Origin: Allobosea robiniae
GTDB lineage: Bacteria; Pseudomonadota; Alphaproteobacteria; Rhizobiales; Beijerinckiaceae
Assembly (NCBI RefSeq): GCF_900102525.1
Contig: NZ_FNBZ01000001.1
Span: 372,001 to 436,000, forward strand
Direction of reading: 5' to 3'
Length of the DNA stretch: 64,000 nt
A model generated the notes under the pieces. That model had not been told where the DNA came from. It saw only the letters and a program-made list of their open reading frames with translations, and ran no database searches. Position 1 is the stretch's first letter, and each line of letters starts with the position of its first letter. Position numbers and translations under genes: made by a program. Of the stretch, positions 16,530 to 26,024 are shown in pieces.

Positions 16530-18746
16530 CTACCCGACCACGCGCTCCACGCGGCTGATCACGCGCTTCTCGCGGAGCTCGCTGATGATGGCCGAGAGGT
16601 GCTTCAGGTCCCAGACCGTGAGGTCGATGGTGACGTCGGTGAAGTCCGGGTTCGGCCGGTTCATCGAAACGGAGTCGATGTTGCCGTCATGCTCCGCGAT
16701 CGTCGTGGTGATCTGGGCGAGCGAGCCGGGCTCGTTGATCGACTTCAGGGCGATGCGGGCCGGAAAGCGCTGCGGCGCCTTGTCGTCCAGATCCCAGCGG
16801 ACATCGAGCCAGCGATCGGGCTCGTTGTCGAAGGCGGCGAGCGCCGGCGACTGGATCGGATAGATCGTCACCCCCTCACCCGGCGTCAGGATGCCGACGA
16901 TGCGATCTCCCGGCACCGCCCCGCCCTGCGGCGCGAAGCGCACCGGCAGGTCGCCGCCGAGACCGCGAATCGGGATGGCAGTGTCCGGCTCCTCGCCCGG
17001 CAGTTTGAACTTGAGGTTCTCGCCCTTGCGCAGTTCGAACCAGCCCTTGCCATCGGCAGCGGCGCCCGGCTTGCCCTCAGTCGAGACGCGCTTTTCCGGT
17101 TCGAGATCCGGGTAGACCGCCTTGACCACGTCGCCCGAATACATCTCGCCGCGCCCGACTGCTGCCAGCACGTCGTCCACGGTGTTGCGGGCGAGACGCT
17201 TCAGCGCCGCCTTGAGCTTGTCGTCCGAGAAGGCGCGCTCGGCGCGCGAGAAGGCGCGTTCAAGAATCTGGCGGCCGAGGCCGGCATATTGGCGGCGGAC
17301 CGCGGTGCGGGTGGCACGGCGGATGGCGGCACGGGCCTTGCCGGTGACGACGAGCGATTCCCAGGCGGCCGGAGGGGCCTGCCCGTCGGCACGGGTGATC
17401 TCGACCTCGTCGCCGTTCTGTAATTCGGTCAGCAGCGGGGCGATGCGGCCGTTGATCTTGGCGCCGACGGCGCCGTTGCCGACATCGGTATGGACGGCAT
17501 AGGCGAAGTCGATCGGCGTCGCGCCGCGCGGCAGGGCGATGAGCCGCCCCTTCGGCGTGAAGCAGAAGACCTGGTCGTGGAAGAGCTCGAGCTTGGTGTG
17601 TTCGAGGAACTCTTCAGGGCTGTCGCCCTCGGCCAGCAGATCGACGGTGCGGCGCAGCCATTGATAGGCGCGGCTCTCGTCAGCCAGGCTGATCGGCTCG
17701 CCGGCCCGGCCATCCTTGTAATGGGCATGGGCGGCGATGCCGTATTCGGCGATGCGGTCCATGTTGTCGGTGCGGATCTGCAATTCGACGCGGCTGTGGC
17801 CGGGCCCGACGACGGTCGTATGGATCGAGCGGTAGTCGTTCTGCTTGGGCGTCGAGATGTAGTCCTTGTAGCGGCCCGGCACCATCGGCCAGGTCATGTG
17901 GACGATGCCGAGCACGCGGTAGCAATCCTCCGGCTTCGCGACGATGACGCGGAAGCCGAAGATGTCGGAGAGCTGCTCGAAGGAGACGGATTTCCGCTCC
18001 ATCTTCTTCCAGATCGAATAGGGCCGCTTGCGGCGCCCGAAGACCTCGGCCCGGATGCCGCTGGCGGCGAGCTTGCCCTTCAGGTCCTCCTCGATCTCGC
18101 CGATGACCTTGCCCTCCCGCACCGTCACCTCCTCCAGCCGCTTGGTCACGGTGGCATGGGCCTCGGGCTTGATGTGGCGGAAGGAGAGTTCCTCCAGCTC
18201 CTCGCGCAGTTCCTGCATGCCCATCCGCCCGGCGAGCGGGGCGTAGATCTCGATCGTCTCCTCGGCGATGCGCAGGCGCTTCTCGGGCGGGACGAAATGC
18301 AGGGTGCGCATATTGTGCAGCCGGTCGGCGAGCTTGACCAGCAGGACGCGGATATCCTCGGCGATGGCGAGGAGCAGCTTGCGGAAATTCTCGCCCTGCG
18401 CCGCCTTCTTCGAGACGAGATCGAGCTTCTTGATCTTGGTGAGACCATCGACCAGCCGGCGGATATCCGGCCCGAACATGCTCTCGATCTCTTCGAGCGT
18501 CGCGGTCGTGTCCTCGACCGTGTCGTGCAGGACGGCCGCGACGATGGTGGCATCGTCGAGCTTGAGATCGGTCAGGATCGCCGCGACTTCGAGCGGATGC
18601 GCAAAGAACGGATCGCCGGAGGCGCGCTTCTGCGTGCCATGCGCGCGCATGGCATAGACATAGGCCCGGTTGAGCAGGTCCTCGTCGGTATTCGGATTGT
18701 AGCTCCTGACCCGGTCAACGAGCTCGTATTGCCGCATCATGCCCAT
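16530..18746 (-). CDS. rsh: Bifunctional (p)ppGpp synthetase/hydrolase, RelA/SpoT homologue
   Basis: Makes and degrades the alarmone (p)ppGpp. The 738 residues show the full long-RSH order: an HD hydrolase domain with H50 (FFAHPLEVA) and H74-D75 (HDTVEDT); a synthetase domain with GRRKRPYSIWKKM, DIFGFRVIV and NDYRSIHTTVVGPG; a TGS domain (VFCFTPKGRLIALPRGATPIDFAYAVH); and a C-terminal ACT domain (RIALKSINEPGSLAQITTTIAEHDGNI). The intact HD motif supports hydrolase activity, as expected for the single RSH of alphaproteobacteria. It lies downstream of rpoZ, as is common, but a terminator separates the two. Possible starts are 18746, 18740 and 18737; all lie within six residues. Confidence 0.95.
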   Translation of the reverse strand: MGMMRQYELVDRVRSYNPNTDEDLLNRAYVYAMRAHGTQKRASGDPFFAHPLEVAAILTDLKLDDATIVAAVLHDTVEDTTATLEEIESMFGPDIRRLVDGLTKIKKLDLVSKKAAQGENFRKLLLAIAEDIRVLLVKLADRLHNMRTLHFVPPEKRLRIAEETIEIYAPLAGRMGMQELREELEELSFRHIKPEAHATVTKRLEEVTVREGKVIGEIEEDLKGKLAASGIRAEVFGRRKRPYSIWKKMERKSVSFEQLSDIFGFRVIVAKPEDCYRVLGIVHMTWPMVPGRYKDYISTPKQNDYRSIHTTVVGPGHSRVELQIRTDNMDRIAEYGIAAHAHYKDGRAGEPISLADESRAYQWLRRTVDLLAEGDSPEEFLEHTKLELFHDQVFCFTPKGRLIALPRGATPIDFAYAVHTDVGNGAVGAKINGRIAPLLTELQNGDEVEITRADGQAPPAAWESLVVTGKARAAIRRATRTAVRRQYAGLGRQILERAFSRAERAFSDDKLKAALKRLARNTVDDVLAAVGRGEMYSGDVVKAVYPDLEPEKRVSTEGKPGAAADGKGWFELRKGENLKFKLPGEEPDTAIPIRGLGGDLPVRFAPQGGAVPGDRIVGILTPGEGVTIYPIQSPALAAFDNEPDRWLDVRWDLDDKAPQRFPARIALKSINEPGSLAQITTTIAEHDGNIDSVSMNRPNPDFTDVTIDLTVWDLKHLSAIISELREKRVISRVERVVG

Positions 18747-18785
18747 GCGGGCCCCAGCCTCATCCTGCGATCATTGCAACACATT

Positions 18786-18814
18786 ATTATTTGCACAGGC
18801 ATTGGCGGCAGCAA
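18786..18814 (-). promoter_or_regulatory. Candidate sigma-70-type promoter of rsh
   Basis: On the minus strand, TTGCTG (18814-18809), a 17-bp spacer, then AATAAT (18791-18786, five of six to TATAAT), ending 40 nt before the rsh start. It lies just after the rpoZ terminator, so rsh can be transcribed on its own. Confidence 0.45.
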
Positions 18815-18838
18815 GGCGTTTTCCGGAAGGGGGCCATG

Positions 18839-18864
18839 AAAAAAGCCCGGCACTGCCGGGCTTT
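18839..18864 (-). terminator. Intrinsic terminator of rpoZ
   Basis: Read on the minus strand: stem AAAGCCCGGC paired with GCCGGGCTTT around a 3-nt loop (18842-18864), followed by six Ts (complement of 18844-18839). Placed 63 bp after the rpoZ stop. Confidence 0.85.
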
Positions 18865-18926
18865 AGCGGGAAACGGTGAACAATCGATTCACATTCGATC
18901 AGCGCACCGGATTTCCTGACCGAGGA

Positions 18927-19316
18927 TCAGTCCTCGTCGTCGGCGCTCTCGGTCGGCGGCACAAGGCCGTCGAGGCCGCGCAGAAGGTCTTCTTCGCTCA
19001 TCCGGTCGAACTGGACTTCGCTGTCGGGCGTCGCAGCGCTGGTGGGGCTGGCGAGCAGCGGAACGGTCTCCAGCTCCGGCTCATCGACCTCGACATGCTT
19101 CTGCAGCGAGTGGATCAGGTCTTCCTTCAGATCCTCGGGCTTGAGCTTCTCGTCGGCGATCTCGCGCAGTGCGACGACGGGATTCTTGTCGTTGTCGCGG
19201 GTGACGAGGATCGACGAGCCCGACTGGATCATCCGCGCGCGGTGGCTGGCGAGCAGCACCAGCTCGAAGCGGTTCTCGACCTTGTCGATGCAGTCTTCAA
19301 CGGTAACGCGAGCCAT
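18927..19316 (-). CDS. rpoZ: RNA polymerase omega subunit
   Basis: 129 residues. The N-terminal half [28 protein letters not shown] followed by [16 protein letters not shown] is the omega signature; the subunit helps fold beta-prime and, in proteobacteria, forms part of a ppGpp site. The acidic C-terminal tail (about 80-129, ending ESADDED) is longer than in E. coli omega (91 residues) but usual in Hyphomicrobiales. It precedes rsh on the same strand, with a strong terminator between them. The ATG is at 19316. Confidence 0.95.
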   Translation of the reverse strand: MARVTVEDCIDKVENRFELVLLASHRARMIQSGSSILVTRDNDKNPVVALREIADEKLKPEDLKEDLIHSLQKHVEVDEPELETVPLLASPTSAATPDSEVQFDRMSEEDLLRGLDGLVPPTESADDED

Positions 19317-19418
19317 GGCCGGCTTCTTCCGATCTCAGCGATGCAGGGAATGGATTGAGCACGGCCTTACAGGCAAAGCCACAGCGATGCAAGAATTTCA
19401 CTCGCCGCCGGCGCCGTG

Positions 19419-21128
19419 TCAGGAGCCCATGCGGCGCACCATGTCGTCCAGTGTCGGTTCGAACCGGCTCGTGACCTCGCCGCCGCGCGCGCCCATCGCC
19501 GGCAGCTCGTGCGGCTTGAGCTCGGCGAAGCGCATCCGCATCGTGGTGGCGACGCCCTCGCCGAAGGCGATCGCCTCGCGATTGCCGATCGAGGACAGGA
19601 AATTGATCGTGCTGGCGGAGGCGTCGGAGATCGCCGAGCGAATGATCTGCTGGTCGCGCTCGTTGGCCAGCCGCATCGCGAAGATGGTCGAGCATTGCGA
19701 CAGGATGGTCGGATCGAGCTCGCCGGGGCGCTGCGTCACGATGCCGAGATAGGCGCCGTATTTGCGGCCCTCCTTGGCGATGCGGGCAAGGGCCTGGCGC
19801 GTCGGGGAGAAGCCGAGCGAGGGGTCCGAGGGGACATAGCGATGCGCCTCCTCGCACAGCACCAGAATCTCGCAGGCGCCCTGACTGGCGGTGGCGAGAT
19901 CGAAGGCCAGGCGCGACAGCACCGAGGCCACCGCATTGACGACCTCGCCCGGCAAGCCGCCGAGCTGGAACGCCGTGATCGGCCGGCCATGCATCGGGAT
20001 GCGGAAGATCTGGGCCAGGATCGGCGCGACGGTCTCGTACATGTTCGCCCGCCCGAACATGAAGCGGTAGCGCGGATCGGCATGCAGCGATTCCAGCCGC
20101 ACCTTGAGCGAACGCAGGGCCGCGCGGGGCCAGCGCTGCTCGTGCAGGCCGATCAGCTCGTCGATGACCGTGAAGACGTCCTTCAGCCGATAGGGGGTGA
20201 CCGCATCGACAGGCCCGACCTGCGGTGTATCGGCCGACTGGCGCGCGATGCCGAGATCCAGCGGACGCTTCAACAGGCTCGAGCCGAGATCGCGCGCCCT
20301 ATCCTGCGCATTGGGCATGCGGTAACGCGCCCGCGCGGCCGAGACGACCTCGCGCAAGATGTCCGGCTCGTCGTCGAGGGCGGCGCGCGCCCGAAACACG
20401 ACATCGGCCAGCTCATCCTGCTTGAACATCCAGAATGGCAGATCGAGGCTTTCGCCGTCGATGGTCAGGGCGAGGTCGGGAAAGGCGCTGGAATATTCGT
20501 TGTGCGGATCGAGGATCAGCACGCGCAGGCGCGGCCGGACGGAGACGGCGCGGCGCAGCAGCAGCGCAACCGCGCTCGACTTGCCGACGCCGGTGGTCCC
20601 GACCAGGGCGAAATGGCGCGAGAGCATGTCCTGGACGCTGACGGTCGCAGGGATGCTCGCGTCCTGCGTGACATGGCCGATCTCGACGCCGGCGCGGTCG
20701 CCGAGGTCGTGCACGAGCGCGAGATCGCCGGAGCGGATGCGATGGGCGATCGCGCCGATGGGCGGAAAGTTGCTGATGCCGCTCTGGAAACGCAGCCGGC
20801 CCTCAGCGCTTTCCAAGACCTCGCCAAGAAATTCCACCTCGACCCGGATCGGGTTCTCCTCCGCCTCGCTCCAGGCGTCGTCGACGGCCTGCAGCTTGTA
20901 GACCAGCGCGACGATGCGGCTCGAACCCAGGTTGATCGACACCATACGGCCGATGGCCCAGGCATCGGCCGCCAGCCAGTTGCCGGTCGAGACCGCGCTG
21001 AGGATCGTGGCACGCGAGCCGTCGCAAGCGATGACGCGGCCGAGCGCCCGATCCGGCGGCTGATGGCCATCGCGCCTGTCCGGCTGAACATCCGTGTGGA
21101 AAGTCGCGTTCTTCAGTGGGAGTTGCAT
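19419..21128 (-). CDS. HerA-like / DUF87 P-loop ATPase
   Basis: 569 residues from ATG 21128. The N-terminus is a HAS-barrel-like domain (GRVIACDGSRATILSAV, about 30-160). Walker A is GTTGVGKS (177-184), Walker B is ILVLCEEAHRYVP, and a sensor region (GIVTQRPGELDPTILSQCSTIFAMRLANERDQQIIRSAI) matches the FtsK-HerA ATPase superfamily. HerA translocates DNA with the NurA nuclease in archaea; bacterial relatives act in DNA processing or defence. No nuclease gene is adjacent, so this is a lone, presumably housekeeping form. A TTG at 21149 would add 7 residues; ATG is preferred. Its partner and substrate are unknown. Confidence 0.85.
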   Translation of the reverse strand: MQLPLKNATFHTDVQPDRRDGHQPPDRALGRVIACDGSRATILSAVSTGNWLAADAWAIGRMVSINLGSSRIVALVYKLQAVDDAWSEAEENPIRVEVEFLGEVLESAEGRLRFQSGISNFPPIGAIAHRIRSGDLALVHDLGDRAGVEIGHVTQDASIPATVSVQDMLSRHFALVGTTGVGKSSAVALLLRRAVSVRPRLRVLILDPHNEYSSAFPDLALTIDGESLDLPFWMFKQDELADVVFRARAALDDEPDILREVVSAARARYRMPNAQDRARDLGSSLLKRPLDLGIARQSADTPQVGPVDAVTPYRLKDVFTVIDELIGLHEQRWPRAALRSLKVRLESLHADPRYRFMFGRANMYETVAPILAQIFRIPMHGRPITAFQLGGLPGEVVNAVASVLSRLAFDLATASQGACEILVLCEEAHRYVPSDPSLGFSPTRQALARIAKEGRKYGAYLGIVTQRPGELDPTILSQCSTIFAMRLANERDQQIIRSAISDASASTINFLSSIGNREAIAFGEGVATTMRMRFAELKPHELPAMGARGGEVTSRFEPTLDDMVRRMGS

Positions 21129-21341
21129 CGGCCCGATTGAATTCTGCAATGTCGGATGTCGACGTTACGGAGTTCCGGTTACGATTACCTTCACGCGGAG
21201 CGTTTATTCCGCTTCATCGAATGGTAATGGTTCGGCACGCTTTCGGACCGATCACAATTCGTGAGCCCGGCATCACAATCCCTGCATTGAGCCGGTGCGC
21301 TGCTTTCGTCTAAGCAGGACGCAAGAACACAGGGGGGCATC

Positions 21342-22091
21342 ATGGCCGATCGGCTGCGTCTTGGCATCAATATCGACCACGTCGCCACGGTGCGAAACGC
21401 GCGCGGAGGCGCCCTGCCCGACCCGCTCCGGGCGGCGCATCTCGCGATTGCCGCCGGCGCGGACGGCATCACCGCCCATCTGCGCGAGGACCGGCGCCAT
21501 ATCCGCGACGCCGACATGGAGCGCCTCGCCACCGAACTGACCAGGCCGCTCAATTTCGAGATGGGCGCCACCCCCGAAATGATCGCGCTGGCGGAGCGGC
21601 TGAAGCCGCATGCGGCCTGCCTCGTGCCGGAGAAGCGCGAGGAGCGCACCACGGAGGGCGGGCTCGATGTCGTCGGGCAGGAGAGCCACCTGACGCCGGC
21701 GATCGCCCGGCTGAAGGCGGCCGGCTGTCGCGTCTCGCTGTTCATCGAGCCGGACGAGGCGCCGATCGCAATGGCCGCCAAGCTCGGCGCGCCGGTCATC
21801 GAACTGCATACCGGGAGCTGGTGCCATGCCGTCCTGGATGGCGAGGCAGCGAAGGCGAAGGTCGAGTTCCAGCGCCTGGCGGACGGCGCCGCCCTGGGCG
21901 CGAAGCTTGGCCTCGAGGTCCATGCCGGGCACGGGCTCGACTACGACACGGCCCGTTCGCTCGCCCGGGTACCGGCCTTCGTCGAGTTCAATATCGGCCA
22001 CTTCCTGATCGGCGAGGCTATCTTCATCGGCCTCGAAGCGGCGATCCGTCGGATGCGGCAGGCGATGGACGAGGGGCGCGCCGGGGGCTGA
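21342..22091 (+). CDS. pdxJ: Pyridoxine 5'-phosphate synthase
   Basis: Condenses 1-deoxyxylulose 5-phosphate with 3-amino-2-oxopropyl phosphate in the DXP-dependent vitamin B6 pathway. 249 residues with all the expected blocks: [19 protein letters not shown] at the N-terminus, [14 protein letters not shown], the lid region [25 protein letters not shown], and the C-terminal AGHGLDY and [25 protein letters not shown] sits just before ATG 21342. It starts the conserved pdxJ-acpS-(lepB-rnc-era) block. Confidence 0.97.
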   Translation: MADRLRLGINIDHVATVRNARGGALPDPLRAAHLAIAAGADGITAHLREDRRHIRDADMERLATELTRPLNFEMGATPEMIALAERLKPHAACLVPEKREERTTEGGLDVVGQESHLTPAIARLKAAGCRVSLFIEPDEAPIAMAAKLGAPVIELHTGSWCHAVLDGEAAKAKVEFQRLADGAALGAKLGLEVHAGHGLDYDTARSLARVPAFVEFNIGHFLIGEAIFIGLEAAIRRMRQAMDEGRAGG

Positions 22092-22160
22092 ACGACCGCT
22101 CCCGCCTTTTCAGCTCCGGAAGCGGTTCCTGTCGGGCGAAAAGCGCGCTACATCGCGAGC

Positions 22161-22562
22161 ATGATCCTCGGCATCGGCTCCGACCTCTGCGACATCCGCC
22201 GGATCGAGCGCTCGCTCGAACGGTTCGGCGATCGTTTCACCGAACGCGTCTTCACCGAAGGCGAGCGCACGAAATCCGATCGTCGCGCGACCCGTGCCGC
22301 CTCCTATGCCCGACGCTTCGCCGCCAAGGAGGCCTGCTCGAAAGCGCTGGGCACCGGCTTGCGCGCCGGTGTCTTCTGGCGCGACATGGAGGTGGTCAAC
22401 CTGCCGGGCGGACGCCCGACGCTGCGCCTGACCGGAGGCGCCGCCGAGCGGCTGAAGGCCATGACTCCACCGGGCCATGAAGCCTTCGTCCATGTCTCGC
22501 TGACAGACGATCCGCCTTTGGCGCAAGCCTTCGTGGTGATCGAGGCCCGGCCGGTCGCCTGA
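22161..22562 (+). CDS. acpS: Holo-[acyl-carrier-protein] synthase
   Basis: Transfers 4'-phosphopantetheine from CoA to the serine of acyl carrier protein. 133 residues, the family length. The metal ligands are D8 in GIGSDLCDI and E57 in [14 protein letters not shown], both in the expected context. It is 69 bp after pdxJ, its usual neighbour in proteobacteria, and convergent with aqpZ across a hairpin. Confidence 0.96.
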   Translation: MILGIGSDLCDIRRIERSLERFGDRFTERVFTEGERTKSDRRATRAASYARRFAAKEACSKALGTGLRAGVFWRDMEVVNLPGGRPTLRLTGGAAERLKAMTPPGHEAFVHVSLTDDPPLAQAFVVIEARPVA

Positions 22563-22580
22563 GGCACCCTCGTTTCGTGC

Positions 22581-22640
22581 GAAAGCCGCCGCCATTCCGG
22601 GGCACCGCATCGCGATGCGCCCGGGACGACGACGGCTTTC
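22581..22640. terminator. Hairpin between convergent acpS and aqpZ, probably bidirectional
   Basis: Outer arms GAAAGCCG (22581-22588) and CGGCTTTC (22633-22640) enclose a nested core with the 12-bp perfect palindrome GCATCGCGATGC (22607-22618). It is placed where both transcripts should stop, and its CATTCCGGGGC..GCCCGGGACGACG core suggests origin from an intergenic repeat. No clear U-run. Confidence 0.5.
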
Positions 22641-22669
22641 CTTGAGGCTCTACCTGCCTGCCCGGCCGC

Positions 22670-23383
22670 TCAGCGGCCGGTGATTTCGCCTTCCGGCTCG
22701 TTGCTCAGCCAGCGATAGATCACGCCGCCGAGCACGCCGCCGATCAGAGGCGCCAGCCAGAACAGCCAGAGCTGCTGCAGCGCCCAGCCGCCGACGAAGA
22801 GCGCCGGGCCGGTGCTGCGGGCCGGGTTCACCGAGGTGTTGGTCACCGGGATGCTGACGAGATGGATCAGGCAGAGACCGAGGCCGATCGCCAGCGGGGC
22901 GAAGCCGGCCGGCGCCTTGCCATGGGTCGAGCCCATGATGATGAAGAGGAACATCATGGTCATCACGACTTCCATGAGGAAGGCCGAGACGAGGTTGTAC
23001 TTGCCGGGCGAATGCTCGGCATAGCCGTTCGAGGCGAAACCGCCGGCAAGATCGAAGCCCGGCGCGCCGCTGGCGATCTGATACAGAACGGCCGCCGCCA
23101 CGACGGCGCCGACCACCTGCGCAATGATATAAGGAACGACCTGCCCCGCCGGGAAGCGCCCGCCGGCCGCGAGGCCGACCGTCACTGCCGGGTTGAGATG
23201 GCAGCCGGAGATATGGCCGATCGCATAGGCCATCGTCACAACCGTGAGGCCGAACGCCAGCGAAACGCCGAGCAACCCGATACCGACATTCGGAAATCCC
23301 GCGGCGATGACCGCGCTGCCGCAACCCGCAAAAGTCAGCCAGAACGTGCCGATGGCTTCGGCGGCTAATTTCTTCGTGCTCAT
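22670..23383 (-). CDS. aqpZ: Aquaporin Z
   Basis: 237-residue water channel of the MIP family: six membrane helices and both NPA loops ([10 protein letters not shown] and [13 protein letters not shown]). The aromatic/arginine filter position after the second NPA is arginine (NPAR), and the short length with H in the first loop context fits AqpZ rather than glycerol facilitators. ATG 23383 is chosen because it has GGGGGAA 8 nt upstream and gives the family N-terminus [16 protein letters not shown]. It is on the opposite strand, splitting pdxJ-acpS from lepB-rnc-era. Confidence 0.95.
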   Translation of the reverse strand: MSTKKLAAEAIGTFWLTFAGCGSAVIAAGFPNVGIGLLGVSLAFGLTVVTMAYAIGHISGCHLNPAVTVGLAAGGRFPAGQVVPYIIAQVVGAVVAAAVLYQIASGAPGFDLAGGFASNGYAEHSPGKYNLVSAFLMEVVMTMMFLFIIMGSTHGKAPAGFAPLAIGLGLCLIHLVSIPVTNTSVNPARSTGPALFVGGWALQQLWLFWLAPLIGGVLGGVIYRWLSNEPEGEITGR

Positions 23384-23540
23384 GAATGATTCCCCCATTG
23401 ACGCGCAATCGTGATGCTGTTGGCGAAAATCCGGGCCGTCAATCTGTGTCCGGGGCCAAAGCCGCCCTGATATCGCCACTCTCCCATTCTCGATTCGCAT
23501 GCGCCATCCGCCGATGCCCTCCCCCTCCCGCTCTTGCGCG

Positions 23541-23569
23541 TTGTCGCAGGCGCGATAGTCGGCTAGACC
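23541..23569 (+). promoter_or_regulatory. Candidate promoter of lepB-rnc-era
   Basis: TTGTCG (23541-23546), a 17-bp spacer, then TAGACC (23564-23569, preceded by GC). This fits the looser alphaproteobacterial housekeeping pattern and ends 32 bp before the GTG start. Needed because aqpZ breaks the block upstream. Confidence 0.4.
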
Positions 23570-23601
23570 GCGCGCAGGATCGCAGCCTCAGGAGCGCCCG
23601 C

Positions 23602-24369
23602 GTGGCCAACGACGTCGACAGCAAAAGCAAGGCGGCCAAGGAAGAGGGCGGTGTCCTCGAGACGATCAAGGTCGTCGTCCAGGCGCTGCTCATCGCGCTC
23701 GTCATCCGCACGCTGCTGTTCCAGCCGTTCAACATCCCGTCCGGCTCGCTGATTCCGACGCTGCTGATCGGCGACTATCTGTTCGTGTCGAAATACACCT
23801 ACGGCTATTCCAAGCACTCGATCCCGTTCAGCCCGCCACTGTTCTCAGGGAGGGTGTGGGCGGCCGAGCCGAAGCGCGGCGACATCGCCGTGTTCAAGCT
23901 GCCGAGCGACAATTCGACCGATTACATCAAGCGCGTCATCGGCCTGCCCGGCGACCGCATCCAGATGATCGACGGCATCCTGCACATCAACAACACGCCC
24001 GTGAAGCGCGAGCGCATCGCCGATTTCGTCACGACCGACAATTGGGGCCGCAGCGCTCCGGTGATCCAGTATCGCGAGACTCTTCCCAACGGCGTCAGCC
24101 ACCAGATCATCGAGCGCGAGGGCGATACCGGCACCTTCGACAACACGCAGGTCTTCATCGTGCCGCCCGGCCATTTCTTCATGATGGGCGACAACCGCGA
24201 CAATTCGCTCGACTCGCGTGATCGCAGCGTCGGCTTCGTGCCGTTCGAGAATTTCGTCGGGCGAGCCGAGATCATCTTCTTCTCGATCGACGACGGTGCC
24301 TCGGCCTGGAAGATCTGGGAATGGCCCTCCACGGTTCGCTGGAGCCGCCTGTTCAGCTCCATCAAGTGA
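23602..24369 (+). CDS. lepB: Signal peptidase I
   Basis: Inner-membrane peptidase removing signal peptides of Sec/Tat substrates. 255 residues from GTG 23602 (AGGAG upstream). One hydrophobic anchor (about 20-38) precedes the catalytic serine S49 in PSGSLIPTL; the general base is K110 in YIKRVIGLPGDR; box E reads MMGDNRDNSLDSR. Leader peptidases usually have SGSM; here the residue after Ser is Leu. GTGA at 24366-24369 couples it to rnc. Confidence 0.96.
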   Translation: MANDVDSKSKAAKEEGGVLETIKVVVQALLIALVIRTLLFQPFNIPSGSLIPTLLIGDYLFVSKYTYGYSKHSIPFSPPLFSGRVWAAEPKRGDIAVFKLPSDNSTDYIKRVIGLPGDRIQMIDGILHINNTPVKRERIADFVTTDNWGRSAPVIQYRETLPNGVSHQIIEREGDTGTFDNTQVFIVPPGHFFMMGDNRDNSLDSRDRSVGFVPFENFVGRAEIIFFSIDDGASAWKIWEWPSTVRWSRLFSSIK

Positions 24370-25097
24370 GCAAGGTAGGCGACGGCGGGCGCAAGGCCCC
24401 GGATACGGCGCGGCTCGAGGCCGTGCTCGGGCATCGTTTCGCGGACCAGAGCCTTCTCGCGACGGCGCTGACCCATATGAGCGCCGAGGACTCGCGGCTG
24501 GCGAGCTACCAGCGCCTGGAATTCCTCGGCGATCGAGTGCTCGGCCTTTCGGTCGCCGAATTGCTGTTTCGGCAGTTTCCGCAGTCGGAAGAAGGCAATC
24601 TCTCGCGCCGGCTCGCCGATCTCGTGCGCAAGGAGACCTGCGCGGAGGTGGCCGAAGGCTGGAATCTCGGCCAGTTCATGCGACTCGGCGAAGGCGAGAT
24701 CCTCGGCGGCGCCCGCAAGAACAAGGCGATCCTGGCCGATGCGTGCGAGGCGATCATCGGCGCGGTCTTCATCGATGGCGGCTACGAGGCGGCGCGCGCG
24801 CTGATCGAGCGCGCCTTCGGCGAACGCATGCTGAAGCCGGTCCGACCCTTACGCGACGCCAAGACCGCGCTGCAGGAATGGGCGCAAGGAAAGGGCTACC
24901 CGACGCCGACCTATAGCGAGCGCGGCCGCTCCGGCCCCGATCATGCGCCCGTCTTCGTCGTCGCGGCGAAGATCACGGGGCTTGCCGACGCCGAGGCGCG
25001 CGGCCCATCCAAGCGACTGGCCGAGCAGGCCGCAGCCGAAGCCTTTCTCAGGCGAGAGGGCCTGTGGAACGACAACCCGGAAGGCGACAATGTCTGA
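24366..25097 (+). CDS. rnc: Ribonuclease III
   Basis: Double-strand-specific endoribonuclease for rRNA and mRNA processing. About 243 residues with the RNase III signature YQRLEFLGDRVLGL, the second metal-binding block ADACEAIIGAVFIDGG, and a C-terminal double-stranded-RNA-binding domain (AKTALQEWAQGKGYPTPTY through SKRLAEQAAAEAFLR). Start assigned to GTG 24366, which overlaps the lepB stop by 4 bp; a longer reading would run inside lepB. Its 3' end overlaps era by 8 bp. The lepB-rnc-era order is the standard bacterial operon. Confidence 0.95.
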   Translation: MSKVGDGGRKAPDTARLEAVLGHRFADQSLLATALTHMSAEDSRLASYQRLEFLGDRVLGLSVAELLFRQFPQSEEGNLSRRLADLVRKETCAEVAEGWNLGQFMRLGEGEILGGARKNKAILADACEAIIGAVFIDGGYEAARALIERAFGERMLKPVRPLRDAKTALQEWAQGKGYPTPTYSERGRSGPDHAPVFVVAAKITGLADAEARGPSKRLAEQAAAEAFLRREGLWNDNPEGDNV

Positions 25098-26007
25098 ATC
25101 CGACCAAGCCACGCACTGCGGCTTCGTCGCGCTGATCGGCGCGCCCAATGCCGGCAAGTCGACCCTGCTCAACCAGCTCGTCGGCGCCAAGATCTCGATC
25201 GTCTCGCGCAAGGTGCAGACGACGCGCACGCAGGTGCGCGGCATCGCCCTTTCCGGCACGGCGCAGGTCATCTTCGTCGACACGCCCGGCATCTTCGCGC
25301 CCAAGCGCCGGCTCGACCGCGCGATGGTGACGAGCGCCTGGGGCGGCGCCACCGATGCCGACCTGATCGGCGTCCTCGTCGATGTCGCGCGCTTCGACCA
25401 CGAGGAAAACACGGCGCTGTTCGAGAAGCTCGCCGAGCTGAAGCAGCCGAAATTCCTGATCCTCAACAAGATCGACACGGTGCCGAAGGAGAAGCTGCTC
25501 GAAATCACCGCCAAGGTGAACGAGCTCGGCAGCTTCGAGACGACCTTCATGGTCGCGGCGCTGACCGGCTACGGCGTCAAGGACATCCTGGCCTGGCTGG
25601 AGAAGCGGCTGCCGCTCGGCCCCTGGCTCTATCCGGAAGACCAGATCTCGGACGCACCCCTGCGCTTCCTCGCCGCCGAGATCACCCGCGAGAAGATGTT
25701 CGAGCGGCTGCATGACGAACTGCCCTATCGCTCCACCGTCGAGACCGAGAGCTGGCAGCAGAAGTCCGACGGCTCCGTCCGCATCGAGCAGACGATCTAT
25801 GTCGAGCGCGAAGGCCAGCGGAAGATCGTGCTCGGCGAAGGCGGCCAGACGATCAAGGCGATCGGCCAGAAGGCCCGGGTCGAGATCGCGGAGGCCGCCG
25901 AGGCCAAGGTGCATCTCTTCCTGTTCGTGAAGGTGCGCGAAAACTGGAGCGACGACCCGGAACGCTATCGCGAGATGGGGCTGGAATTTCCGAAGGGCAA
26001 AGGCTGA
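25090..26007 (+). CDS. era: GTPase Era
   Basis: Essential GTPase in 30S ribosome maturation that binds the 3' end of 16S rRNA. 305 residues with G1 GAPNAGKST (17-25), G3 DTPG (64-67), G4 NKID (126-129), and a C-terminal KH domain (VERQ/GEGGQTIKAIGQKARVEIAEAAEAKVHLFLFVKV). The ATG at 25090 lies within rnc, an 8-bp overlap. Confidence 0.97.
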   Translation: MSESDQATHCGFVALIGAPNAGKSTLLNQLVGAKISIVSRKVQTTRTQVRGIALSGTAQVIFVDTPGIFAPKRRLDRAMVTSAWGGATDADLIGVLVDVARFDHEENTALFEKLAELKQPKFLILNKIDTVPKEKLLEITAKVNELGSFETTFMVAALTGYGVKDILAWLEKRLPLGPWLYPEDQISDAPLRFLAAEITREKMFERLHDELPYRSTVETESWQQKSDGSVRIEQTIYVEREGQRKIVLGEGGQTIKAIGQKARVEIAEAAEAKVHLFLFVKVRENWSDDPERYREMGLEFPKGKG

Positions 26008-26024
26008 GCGGCACGGAAGGCGCG

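Noticed and set aside
19419..21128. HerA-like ATPase as part of a phage-defence island
   Set aside because: No nuclease (NurA), SIR2 or other defence partner is adjacent; neighbours are rpoZ and pdxJ, so a housekeeping role is more likely.
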